A DNA stretch of 64,000 nucleotides, taken from the NCBI GenBank assembly GCA_029204225.1, contig CM055105.1, positions 18,703,226 to 18,767,225 of the forward strand. The letters run 5' to 3'. A program made the position numbers and the translations under genes. Shown here in pieces: positions 22,154-32,529 of the stretch (position 1 is its first letter; each line of letters starts with the position of its first letter). This stretch comes from Diphasiastrum complanatum. Taxonomy: Eukaryota; Streptophyta; Lycopodiopsida; Lycopodiales; Lycopodiaceae. Under the pieces are notes generated by a model. The model did no database searches. It had not been told where the DNA came from and saw only the letters and a program-made list of their open reading frames with translations.

Positions 22154-23335
22154 ATAGCAGGACAACTTTACAAAAGGGGCGTTGACGGTATTATCCGATG
22201 ATGCGCTTATGAATCTGAGATACAACCTATCATATCTCAAGCTCATGAGGGCATTGGCGGCAGTCACTTCTGTGCTGAAGCGACAGCTAAGATGATCCTT
22301 CGAGCAGGCTTGTGGTGGCCATCATTATTTAAAGACACATTTGCTATCATTAAAACATGTGATGTCTATCAACAAGCCAAGAAAAACACGAAAGCAAACT
22401 TCACACCTTTGACTCCCATTATAGAAGGCGAAGCCTTTCATAAATGGGGAATTGACTTTGTTGGACCAATCAGCCCAACAGCAAAACACACCCAAGTCCG
22501 TTATATCCTAATAGCCACAGATTACGCCACTAAATGGGTTGAAGCTCGGGCAACAAAGGATGCCAACGCAAAGACTGTAGCGCATTTTCTTTACGAAACA
22601 TTATTACACGTTTTGGTTGTCCTATTGAGCTAGTTAGTGATCGTGACACACACTTTTTAAATGTCGTCATTGATAATTTGTTACACAATTACCTTGTAGT
22701 TCACCGAAAGAATACACCGTACTATCCTAGGTGTAATGGCCAGGCCAAGTCCACTAACAAGACGATTTGTAAGATATTGACAAAGATAGTAGAGACAAGT
22801 CGTTCCGATTGGGAAGCAAAACTCTTCTCAGCTATCTGGGCTTACCGCACTACTCCAAAGAAAGCCATAGTGTGGGTTACCCCATTCCATCTCGTGTATG
22901 GTCAAGAGACGGTAATGTCAGTCGAATTCTTAGTACCTTCTATAAGAGTCATGGAAGCCTTCTCTACAGATCCCTATGAGAAAGCTACAATTGAGCAACA
23001 AGTAAACACCAGGCTATTTACGTTAACCTAGTTATGCGAAACACGACTCATATCCTACCATGCACAACTAGTTAACAAAAGACGTCAAAAGGCCTGGCAT
23101 GACCGTCACTTACGCAACAAGGATTTACACTTAGGTGACCATGTGTTTCTTTATACATCGAAGAAGCACCCCGGAAAATTGAAATTCTGAAGTGAGGGAC
23201 CGTACGTTATCAATAAAATCTTTTCTAATGGTGCAGTCCAGCTGCAAACACTTGACAAAATACTCCTAGACACTGTCATCAACGATGGTCACCTACGGCG
23301 ATATTACGAGGAGTTGTTTTTTGTTGACCCCATTT
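22154..23335 (+). pseudogene. gypsy integrase with mutated zinc and DDE residues
   Basis: The zinc domain reads H-E-G-I-G-G-S-H ... WWPSLFKDTF ... CDVYQQ, so the second Cys of HHCC is Tyr. The core has WGIDFVGPIS (first Asp), LVSDRDTHF (second Asp, after a frame slip near 22620) and NGQAKSTNKT, where the family has NGQAE, so the catalytic Glu is Lys. A further 350 bp give the C-terminal domain (RRQKAWHDRHLRNKDLHLGDHVFLYTS, GPYVINKIFSNGAVQL) with one TGA at 23188. It ends at DPI and a stop at 23335-23337. No chromodomain is seen. Confidence 0.85.
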
Positions 23336-23337
23336 AA

Positions 23338-24190
23338 TCCCTGGTATATATTTTACATTTTTTTTCTTTTTGCTTTGTTACTCCCCCTGAATCAGTCACC
23401 TTTTATTGTCGCATGTTAGAAACTACAAGGAAAAATGCAGTGTTGCGTTTTTTTTTGTCTTTTTCGCCTGTCAGAAACATGTAAAAATGTAGTGTCACAT
23501 TTTGCCCTGATTGTCATTTGTCAAAAATTGCATGTAAAAATGCAATGTCGTCTTTTTTTCACAAAAAAGTGTCGCTTTTCTGGAAGTGCCTAAATGGCCC
23601 GAAAACAACTTAGATAAGTGTCGCTAAACACTTAGTTGGTCAGGAAGGTGCAAAAAATAGCAACAGTGTCGAGTGTCGGGTTTTTCGCCTGTGGAAAACC
23701 CGAGTAAAAATGCAGACTGTGGTGACAATTAGTTCAAATATGCAGACTGTTAAAAAACAGTTCATTTTCTGCAGGTTGCATTTGAGAGAGTAAAAAATCA
23801 AAGAAGGAAAAAGGCTATTGGGATGAGTAGGAGTTAGATTAAATTCCAACATTACACACGCAGGATGCCAGTGCCCTCGCACTTATTATTCTAGTTGTAC
23901 AGTGGTGGGGCCCACTAGTAAAGCTTGGCCAACATATTTTAAGTGGCGGGACCTGCCTATTTATTTGTGTATAGGAAATACCTACAACAGGGTCCTCGGC
24001 CCAAAGTAGTGTCGGTCCCTCGACACTATGCCTACATTTGTCCTGGAGTTGTTGTCGGCCCGTTTGTTGTTGGCCCGTTTATTGTCGGGACATGGATGCT
24101 TCAGGAAAAGTGTGGATATAATTCACCTACGTAAAACTTGAGGCTTTATTGGATGATGGCAATCAGCAAGAACGTGGATTTGCCATATTT
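23338..24190 (+). other. 3' noncoding part of the gypsy element with short repeats
   Basis: No gene. A motif GTAAAAATGCAGTGTCG, with variants, recurs near 23431, 23480, 23532 and 23704. TGTCGGCCCGTTT-type units are repeated at 24052-24085. A segment at 23848-23897 (ACACACGCAGG ... CACTTATTA) resembles one at 62391-62440. No clear 3' LTR of the gypsy element could be delimited. Confidence 0.45.
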
Positions 24191-24990
24191 TCAATAATAG
24201 CCATTTGAGACTGGTGGCCATTCCTGATAAACTTGTTCATTGATAATTGGGTAGTCGAGGCATTCCATCATAGTATCCCAAGATAAATCTTGTTGATATT
24301 GTTCCTCATAGATTGGCGTGACTGCTTCCAATGTCATAGACTCTCCCAATATGTAATGTGGATACGACGTGCTTGCTTGACTACTTTGTCTATCCAAGTA
24401 TTCATGGTATGCTTGAACCTGAATACTCTCTTCCGCAGTCAATCTTACAAATTGAGGACAAGGTGTTGACGTGGTAGGTGCTGGTTCTTGCTGTACAATT
24501 GGCCTCTTTGGGCTTGGATTGGTTTTGGCCTTTGAAGTATTGTTACACCTAGATTTGGCATTGGTGTGGCGGTCTATTGCATCATGGAACAAGTAGACTT
24601 TGGCTGAATCTTGCTCGTTGAGGGACAATCATCAACCTTAGTTTTTCCATTGTCAGTGCACTTCCCATCTGAAGGCTGCGTGATTGCACTTTTCTTTGGA
24701 TATTGTGATGAATTGCCTTCAAGTTGCTCTGTTGCCACAGATTCCCTTTGTAATTCATCACTAATAAATTTGTGTATTGATTGCGCCAGCAGTCCTGATA
24801 GAACCTTTCGAACTTCCTCGGTTGCCAATTTTTTGACTTCTTCAGCTTTCAGTGGCTTGATAGATTCTACCAGTTCCGTTTTCTGTGATGTCATGGTCCT
24901 TGTGCCCGTGGGTGTGTCTGTGAACCTTGGAAGTTTTGTCGAATTGTCTTCGTCCTCACTCTTTCAATAACCTGGTGGCACTAGGATTTT
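24191..24990 (-). pseudogene. antisense reading frame behind the gypsy pol, unknown function
   Basis: On the minus strand three overlapping frames look like one gene with two small shifts: KNPSATRLLKE (about 24985-24950), then SEDEDNSTKLPRF through MTSQKTELVESIKPLKAEE to 24574, then LFHDAIDRHTNAK to a stop at 24191. The product would be about 260 residues, hydrophilic, with a Lys/Glu-rich helical first half (EEVKKLATEEVRKVLSGLL) and a Pro/Gln/Ser-rich second half ending in a Trp/Tyr-rich tail. The likely start is ACG where ATG would be expected. Its place, antisense between integrase and the next element, recalls the extra antisense frame of some plant Tat-lineage gypsy elements. It could also be the gag start of an element on the other strand. 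Confidence 0.4.
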
Positions 24991-25039
24991 TCGTTTATAG
25001 TGTATTCGATCGATAGGTGGAATGGTCAACACAGGTGCA

Positions 25040-25783
25040 AGTATAGTAATGAGACTGATAGTGAAGTACTCGACTTAGTGAAGTACCCTTATTATTCACT
25101 AATTGGATCTCTAATGTATGCAATGTTGTGTACTAGACCACATTTAGCATATATTGTTAGCACCTTAAGTCAATTCATGTCTAATCCTAGGATCTCTCAT
25201 TGGAAAGCATTAAAGAGAGTGATGAGATATATTCAGAACTTTAGACCACATCTTATTTTACGATGGAAATGTTATCGACCCACTCATCCTGCGAGGCTAC
25301 TATGACTCAGATTGGGGGAGAACTGTCTCTACCAGAAAATCTACCTCTGGGTTCTGTTTCTATCTGGTAGGGGGACCAATTTCGTGGAACTCAAGGAAGC
25401 AGAAATCAGTTGCACTTTCTTGGACAGAGGTAGTGTACATCGCAGCATGTCAAGCTTCAAAAGAAGCTGTATGGATCAGGTTATTACTTCACGACCTACA
25501 TCACACTCAGTTTAATGCTACCACCATTCTATGTGACAGCTTGAGCTGTATTTCACTGTCCCTGAATCCCAGATTTCATGGCAAATCCAAGCACATAGAA
25601 ATCTAGTATCATTTTATTCGGGAGAAAGTTTTCTCAGGGCAAGTGATCCTTCAATATTGCTCCACAACAGAAATGTTGCAGACATCTTCACCAAAGCGCT
25701 TCCCAGAATCAAGCATCAGAAATTCTTCAACAAGCTGAACCTGACAAAGATACCAAGGCACCAACCGTGACCTTAAGGGGGAC
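25040..25783 (+). pseudogene. copia RT end and RNase H, 5'-truncated copy
   Basis: Begins within RT (VKYPYYSLIGSLMYAMLCTR, 25080-25140) and continues through FMSNPRISHWKALKRVMRYI, the RNase H start GYYDSDWG (frame broken near 25305 by an extra G in a G run) and KSKHIEI (stop in place of Arg at 25603) to ADIFTKALP. It is collinear with 61340-62056 and about 88-90% alike by eye. A PPT (AAGGGGGAC, 25775-25783) and the LTR follow. Everything before mid-RT is missing; at 24960-25040 the sequence switches to unrelated DNA. Confidence 0.85.
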
Positions 25784-27154
25784 TGTTGGAAATTAAGCCC
25801 ACAGTTTCCTCCTTGGTGAATGACTAATTTCTATTTCATGATTCTTCCTGCATGTTTATTGATCATTGATCTAGGGTCAGGTGAAACCAACTTTGGTTCT
25901 ACGTCTGCTCATCTGATACTTGCAGGAATTCCAAACTTAGACAGCCAAATTATTTGAAGAACGTCTACAACGGACTTCCAGCTGATCTCCAGCAAAGGGT
26001 AACCAATAATTTCAAGTTCAGATGCTAAGTTTAATAACTTGAAGTCATTGAAGACTTGGCCACCTTCAAGGACTTCCACAAACTTGCATTTAGAACAAGT
26101 CTGCAAATCTACATTACTTTTTCAACAGTCTGCAGAAATACACTAAGTGTCGCACAGTTCGCATTTTTCGCACTTTCCCAAAAACTGTGACACTTGCCTT
26201 CGACTTCTTCTATTCAATTATTTTGAAGAAGTCAACTTGTTCACAGTTCAAAAGTTTACTTATTTTCAACACCTTTGGCTTTTTCGCATTTTCCCGAAGA
26301 GAGAGAAAAATGCCAAAGGTCGTCTATTTTGAACGAGGAACGTTCCCAGCCACTTCCCAAAATTTGCGAAGTGAGAGAAAACCGCTTCATGTAAAATGCG
26401 AAGTGAGAGAATTTGCAATCTCCTCGTCCGTGTCAACGTTCCTGATTTGTTGACCATATACACTATGTACAGTTGTCAAAAAGCCATATACTTCCAAGTA
26501 CAACGGCTTACCTAATTAAGTGACAAACATTTAATGTAGTTAATACATGGATGCAATCTATAAATAGATCATCCAAGCACAGATTACGTGTTGCTCCATC
26601 CATGAGACACATTATTTGAGCCTCCCAATTAGGTCGTCATTTTTTGTTCTAATTGCTATTTTGTATTATGCTTCAGTGTAATATAGTAGTAGCTTGCTTT
26701 TATCTGTGTACAACGTAGATGAATGCTTGTTGTGATTGAATGCACTTTCATTGTTGTTTGATCGCGCTTGTTTACTCACTCTGATCAGAACACGGACGTC
26801 TACGACGACTCAGTTTCTGATAAGACGATGGCTGTCTTTGACGCCCGAGGAACTCGCGTTACCATACTGCTCTTCCATTTATTTCAGAGCTCTACTTCAC
26901 ATTGAATCTGATTTCAGTAGTACCACATAGAAACCATCTCTAATCTCTTCGGTGGACTGTACTCTTGTTTCATAGTATGAATTAATTTTAAGATCCTGTT
27001 GGGCAATTAGAACACTTAAAGCTGTGATTACACTTAGCATAAGCTGTCTATTAGACTATTTTTGCATTTAGTAGCTGATTACAACGGGAGAGCTGTTTCG
27101 CAATATTCTTGCTTTCTTCTCCATTCGCATTCGTCTATCTCCCTTGCCCCATCA
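25784..27154 (+). repeat. 3' LTR, 1371 bp, of the copia copy
   Basis: Starts TGTTGGAAATTAAG directly after the PPT and ends CCTTGCCCCATCA. Both limits were set by alignment with the LTR at 55728-58208. It contains a TATA-like CTATAAATAG (26559-26568), and downstream TTCAGTGTAATATAGTAG and GCGCTTGTTTACTCACTCTGAT segments shared with the other copy. Following 5 bp are AACAC. No 5' partner lies in this window. Confidence 0.8.
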
Positions 27155-27479
27155 AACACATCATGAACTCCATCTATTCTCTTAGCCTTTCCCACCTCAA
27201 AACTTATCTCGGACTTTCCTCTTGCAAAACTAACTTCATTTCCTTTGCTCTTCTCCCATGGGGACCTAGGGCCTCTGTCTACTTCCGCATCCACAGACTG
27301 CAATAACAACTGGCTTTTCAAGGCCTTGAAAAAGTCAGGCAAAATCTCCTATTCTTCTGCCTTCGTTGCCCCCAAAGTGCCAAACTTTACTTTCTCTTGC
27401 TTCAATTCTAAATGGAATCTCTCTGATCCCCCCCCACCTCTAGAAAGCCAGATTTCGATGCACACACAAAATTGGAAAT

Positions 27480-27825
27480 GGCAAACTCAAAGTCTTCTTT
27501 CTTAGGATTCTTCAGCTCTCTCTTCATCTGTGCCAACTATAGAGGGGATGTAACGCATGTCTGTTCTAAATGCAAAATATTAGATGAGGATGTGATTCAC
27601 CGTTTTTTCCATTGCTAAGCTTCTCTTGGGAAATCAATGACTCTCTTTATTGCTTGCTTTTATACCAGATTCAAGAGATTCAACCATACAGATTTGCTGC
27701 TAAATGACATCATTTTTTACAATGTAAAGATTAATGCTTTTTGGGAATGCATTAGGATTAGCACTCTTTGGAACATTTGGTTACAAAGGAAAGTAGGGAA
27801 TTTGGGAATGGTGAAATAGTAGGGA
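27480..27825 (+). pseudogene. LINE reverse-transcriptase C-terminal (zf-RVT) remnant
   Basis: In two frames the sequence reads FFLxxLQLSLxxC(A)NYRGDVTHVC then SKCKILDEDVIHRFFHC (27553-27616), matching the zinc-binding zf-RVT segment after the RT of plant LINEs (CPxCxxxEETxxHLFFxC). It goes on with the frame 27637-27819 ending FWECIRISTLWNIWLQRK, typical of the W-rich end. Several stops. The upstream 27160-27480 has a short Ser/Phe-rich frame that could be earlier LINE sequence. Confidence 0.5.
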
Positions 27826-28109
27826 ATTTAAGAATGGTGACTTTGTTATCTCCCCCCTACTTCTTTTCAAGGAGGTTGATAAACTTTTGCTTCTTTGAGC
27901 TTTTATTTTCCATGCATTTTTGTAAAAAGTCTATAATCTATGCTTAACTTTCTTCGAGAGAAAAAAGAAAAATTGGGCCTTTTCTTAGCTTTACATGGGC
28001 CATTTTTGTATTTAGGCCTTACATAAGTCAACATTCATGAAGTGAATCGATAGGTTGTGCATACTTAGGTGTTAACAAAGCTAAGGCCTTACATATGTCA
28101 AGATAAACC

Positions 28110-28450
28110 AACTAATGACCATATGTTATAACACAAAAACAAAACCTCATATCTCGTGTCATGGAGTGGTGCAATTACTCCATGACATGACAAGTGTTAT
28201 GACACATTCTTAAATTGTTTGTTATAGCACAAGATATTTATGTTCTATAGCATATGTTGTGTTAATGTATGTGTTTTATGTTAGGATGTTGTAACATATA
28301 GCATAACTCATATATTGTGACTTATAAGCTTATGTTACAAGCACATAATGAATCTTATAGCATACATGTTATAGGCATATGTTTTTTAAGGTTAGTTAGG
28401 CAATGTAAAATTCCATAAGGCAATGTTATAACATTGCCTTATAATATCTT
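28110..28450. repeat. AT-rich block of TTATAACATATG-like motifs
   Basis: Variants of GTTATAACA, CATATGTTATA and TATAGCATA recur in both orientations about a dozen times over 330 bp. No gene is present. It may be a degraded inverted-repeat element, but clear ends and target duplications were not found. Confidence 0.4.
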
Positions 28451-28699
28451 TCTTAGATACAATTTTCCCTACCCTTTATTGCATTTTGATTGTTGGCTTC
28501 ATTACAACCATCACAAGTCAAGCAGCATCACTTTCATTTTTAATTGCAGCCAATAGTAGCCTAGACCCAAATCCTAGGATAACATGGTTTAGTATCGCTT
28601 TCTGCCAGACACAATATGTCTTGGGCATGTTTGAGGCGATCTCAATATCCAATATGTGCCTCAAAAGTATCTTGCACCTAAGAAGTTCCATCTCTCCAC

Positions 28700-29400
28700 T
28701 AAATTTGTACTTGTTAATAATTAGCAAAAAATTTAAACCATATGGAAATTGCCCAATATACTGGACTTAGTTTGTTGCTCCTTAATTCACTCCATGAATT
28801 GATCATTTCCCAATGACTCACACATATGTTGAGTTGGGCAATGAGAGCACAATCAACTTTCCATGCGTAATTCAATAGACTATACAAAATCCAATCATAT
28901 GTAATTCAGTCACTTATATGGCTTCTAAGTTTGGATCTCAAAGTTTTTCTTTTGGAAGGTGAAAGGCATGTAGGCTTACATTTGGGATCTCTCTTATCCC
29001 CAAAGAAAGATTCTACTAGTTCATTGAGTCTTTAAAAATGATCTCTTGGGATTCCAACTGCATTTCTTTTTCACAAGAGTTGTAGAATTAAGGAACTAAT
29101 TTCGTCCTTTCTTGTCTTTATCATCTTCCCAAATGTGGTGAATGGGCTTGCCCACCCAGGTTAGATTCTCTATGATCCCATAGTTGATAATACCAAAAGC
29201 ATTTCTTGTCTTTATCATGTTAGCTTGCATGTGCACTAAGTCCTTTGCCAACATCAAGTTTAAGTACTTTCATTGAACAATAAAAAGTACCTCATTGCTT
29301 AGAGGTTATGTACTAATCCCATATAGCTAGTTGGCTCATTTGTGGCATTTTCTGCAAATGCAAGTTGGCACCTATTTGGATGATCTTGATTACCAAGAAC
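28700..29400 (-). pseudogene. unassigned degraded coding stretch
   Basis: On the minus strand several protein-like runs follow each other with few stops: CQLAFAENATNEPTSYMGL (about 29310-29370), AFGIINYGIIENLTWVGKPI (about 29130-29200), DWILYSLLNYAWKVDCALIA (28840-28900) and HWEMINSWSELRSNK (about 28780-28825). Composition looks coding (aromatic and hydrophobic alternation) rather than random. I do not recognise the family; a transposase or a host pseudogene are both possible. Confidence 0.25.
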
Positions 29401-29469
29401 ATCACAAACATGTTTTAATAAATATGTAGTTACTCTCTAAAGTGTTCTCACCTTTTATTGTTTGATAAT

Positions 29470-29890
29470 CTTACATAGAGTTTCAAAAGACTTGAAAATG
29501 ATTGTCTCAAACTTATCAACTTGAGAGTTTCAAGACTTGAAAATGATTGTCTCAAACTTATCAACTTGATAGTGATCTTTTTTTTTCTCTCAATGATATT
29601 CCGGAACACTAGAGTCTTTATGCTAGTTATGTACAATATTTGTACTGTACCAACCATTTTGTGTAAGCCTAGGGGCTCCTATAAGTCTTTATTCCACGTG
29701 TAGATTGGGATTTGAGCTTGGATATCCATTGCCATGTGTAGATTGGGATTTGAGCTTGGATATCCATTGCCACGTGTAACAACTCTCATGTATGATGCAC
29801 TTATGATGAGGACACTAATATCTTAAGAACTGTGTTGTCCTTTCTCATATGGACATATCTTAAGAAGTGTGTTGTCCTTTCTCATAGTTG
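29470..29890 (+). repeat. three neighbouring two-copy tandem duplications
   Basis: Separate units of about 48 bp (29476-29572, GACTTGAAAATGATTGTCTC), about 40 bp (29697-29778, GTGTAGATTGGGATTTGAGC) and about 42 bp (29819-29886, GTGTTGTCCTTTCTCATA) are each present twice, nearly identical within pairs and unrelated between pairs. Confidence 0.75.
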
Positions 29891-29933
29891 TGAATATTTA
29901 ATATTATCTCACCTTATATTGCAAAAGTAGAAC

Positions 29934-29935
<2 letters not shown>

Positions 29936-30014
<79 letters not shown>
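29936..30014 (+). repeat. (GA)n microsatellite, 79 bp
   Basis: Uninterrupted GA dinucleotides. It lies about 540 bp past the stop codon of the NAC gene. Confidence 0.97.
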
Positions 30015-30016
<2 letters not shown>

Positions 30017-30552
30017 CAAATTTCCTAAATTATTTCTGGATATCAAAGAGAAAAAGTTCTACCCTATGCACTACAAATCAGAACAATGCTCAGATTAATT
30101 TGAAGAAAATCAACCCTTTATGGGTCCTTACTTCCCCTTGGATCATAAAGAGAATGTGAGAGAGCCAAATTTTCCACAATCTTTCACGATATAAAGAGAA
30201 ACTGCTCCATAGCAATGCTCAAATTTTGAAGAAAATTGACCCTATATGGATCTTTATTTCCCCCTTGATCATCAAACGAATGTGGTATAATGATGCAGAT
30301 TACAAGCTTTGCTCCTCTTTATAAGTTTGTTACACTGTCTAGATTCTAATCTCTGGAAAAACCCACTGGGGTCTTGTTGCCTTAGCTTCTAGTTCCATTG
30401 TATTAAAAAGACCGCTACATCAGTCACGCACTGGCATCAATTAAGCAGCTACTTGTCTTCATCGAACCTTTAGGTAGAAGACTGTTGTCAATGAGGTGTA
30501 CATCTAATTACAAGCAATTGGCATGGCAAAGCCATTAACACTTTAAAGTGAA
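30015..30552 (-). other. 3' flank of the NAC gene
   Basis: No other gene. The part next to the stop codon should hold the 3' UTR; no unique poly(A) signal stands out. A segment at 30042-30120 is imperfectly repeated at 30180-30260 (ATAAAGAGAAA, AATGCTCA, TTGAAGAAAAT, CCTTATGGGTCCTT/CCTATATGGATCTT). Confidence 0.5.
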
Positions 30553-31912
30553 TCAGTTCAAGTGTCCAGGGAACAAGTCATCCATGTTCACAAAAAAACT
30601 ACTCTCATTCTCGGTCTTTGCCTGCACAAAATCAGGCTGAAAACACTTCTCAGCTGATGAACCATAAAGTGGAAATTCGAATTTACTTCCTTGTTGTTTG
30701 CTCTGTTGCCTGGAAAATATGGGCGATCGACAGGTGCTCTGTACCTCGTCGTCTGCTGAGTCAAAGCTGATCACTCTTTGCCTTACTGACCGTAGGTTCT
30801 GCAAAATGTCAGGCATGTTGCTTTCTCTTGGACGTCGAAGGGATCGATCAAAACGTGGTGAGTGATCACTCAGATGCTCAGATTCACAACTTTCTGAAAA
30901 ATTAATGTCAAATGGATGGTCTAAGTCTGCAGAGGACAAGCGACTATCCTCCTGCAGCATGCTGTGATCATCTGTGCCAGAATTCTGCATTATTCTTCCC
31001 TGGAAATTTCCCAGGTCTGTTTGACTTAAAACACTCTTGCTGCCATCTTCGGACATATCTCCAGAAAGGAATCTCTCAAGGAGAAAATCCTCGTGCTGAA
31101 TGCTTGTCTGGAGAGGGCCTATACGAGGTAGAAAGATCTTAGAGTCGTCGATGTCTGGTAGAGAGGCCAGCACATCCTCTAGGCACGACTCTTCCTCAAC
31201 TTCCAATTTCTGGTCAGGCAGCTTCAGCTTTTGGGACCCTACGCATCTGTTGTAAATTCGGCAAAGAACCCAGTCATCCAACTGCAATGACAAAGCAGAA
31301 ATCAATGTCAGTCACAGTTCTCTCCGATTTGGTACAAGCAAGCAGCAAAAATAATAATAATAGAAAGCGGACATCGGCTGCTTTTCTTGCTACATTGATC
31401 AATAAGCTTTAACTGCTTACCCTTAGTGATCCTTTTCTTTTGGCATGCGATGGCTTTCCACCGCTGTCAGTAAGGCGATACTCGTGCATAATCCAGTTGG
31501 TCTTCACACCTCTAGGCGCTCTGCCTTTGTAGAAAACGAGGGCTTTCTTCACGCCCACTTTCTGTTGAAGGCCACCAGCGGTGGAGCTATAGATGGGCTT
31601 ATCTGTCCCTGTGGCTTTCCAATAGCCTGAAGCTGCTGCCCTGTTAGGCCGTGCCCCATTGGGATACTTTCTGTCCCGAGGACTGAAAAAGTACCACTCT
31701 CTCTCCCCAAAGAGAGCTTTTTGTGGGAGATCCCAGGGGTCAAATTTGTAGAGATCGAGCTCTGCTATAATTTGGATCGGGAAAGGGCGAGCTGCAGCTT
31801 TTCTTGAGAGGTAATGCACCACCAGCTCTTCATCAGTTGGATGGAACCTAAATCCTGGGAGAAGCTGCAGCTGTGCAGATGGATCTGCAACTGAACTTGC
31901 TATCTTCTCCAT
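30553..31912 (-). CDS. NAC-domain transcription factor (two exons)
   Basis: A plant-specific transcription factor expected to act in the nucleus as a dimer on CGT[G/A]-core promoters. Coding exons: 31421-31912 and 30553-31281, joined across a 139-bp intron (GTAAGC ... TTGCAG, phase 0, after SLR). The product is about 406 residues. NAC subdomains are all present: [52 protein letters not shown] and [32 protein letters not shown] and [18 protein letters not shown]. The C-terminal 240 residues are acidic, Ser-rich and unconserved, ending [14 protein letters not shown], as in activation regions. I start at the first ATG (31912); the longer frame to 31957 has only a GTG and a stop further upstream. 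The first of the two introns usual in this family (near KYPNG) is absent. Subgroup looks ATAF/NAP-like, but this is not settled. Confidence 0.92.
31282..31420 (-). other. intron of the NAC gene
   Basis: 139 bp, GT-AG, AT-rich with a TAATAATAATAG stretch and a pyrimidine tract before TTGCAG. It separates the NAC subdomain D-E linker (KRKGSLR) from [10 protein letters not shown], the conserved last intron position of NAC genes. Confidence 0.9.
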
Positions 31913-31957
31913 TGGAAATTCCTCAATATCTTGTCTAGTTTTCACTTCAGATCCCAC

Positions 31958-32529
31958 TGCCTTTCGAAGTAAGACTATGCCAAGAAGAAATTAAAGTTGA
32001 GAGTGGGATGCTGCAACCTATAGAATTATCAAATAGATTGGATGATATATTCAATAGCTATGATGTCTGCGGGGGATGTATCTATTTAGAAGAAGCTACG
32101 AAGAAGAATGATCTGCACACGAGTGAATACTGACTCCAGAGAAAGGCTGAAGGTTTTCGATGTTCTTGGAATAGAATGCTCACCTTCGAGCACAAGTTAT
32201 AGACAGGCCGTGCCTGTTCAACGAAAATGACAGGCAAGCCGAGGCGGCGGGGTGGACCAGAATCCGATCTCTTGTATCCGGGAGCTGATGAAGCCATCAC
32301 TGTAGGGGAAGCTCCATCGCAGGTTCCTGATCAATCTTCTAAAAATCAAGATCTGGACTGCGCCAGTAGTACTTGTGCAGCTTCAAGATCAAAGCAGCTT
32401 CAAATTTTCTGTCAAGAAATTTTGATGGTCAAGCAAAGGAGACCGAAATCTTCCTGGAAGAGGAAATCATCAGCCGATCTTCCTGGCCCAACTTCCAACC
32501 CACAATTCCGCACGTGAACAATGTGCTTG
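31958..32529 (-). promoter_or_regulatory. 5' flank of the NAC gene
   Basis: The expected promoter and 5' UTR. An AT-rich GAATATATCATCC (minus strand, around 32040-32052) is the best TATA candidate. A + strand frame of 96 codons (32227-32517, Pro/Ser/Lys-rich) and a minus-strand frame (32082-32300) resemble nothing I know and are probably fortuitous. Confidence 0.4.

Noticed and set aside
32227-32517. 96-codon + strand frame in the NAC 5' flank
   Set aside because: Low-complexity Ser/Pro/Lys composition, no recognisable domain, and it lies where the NAC promoter should be.
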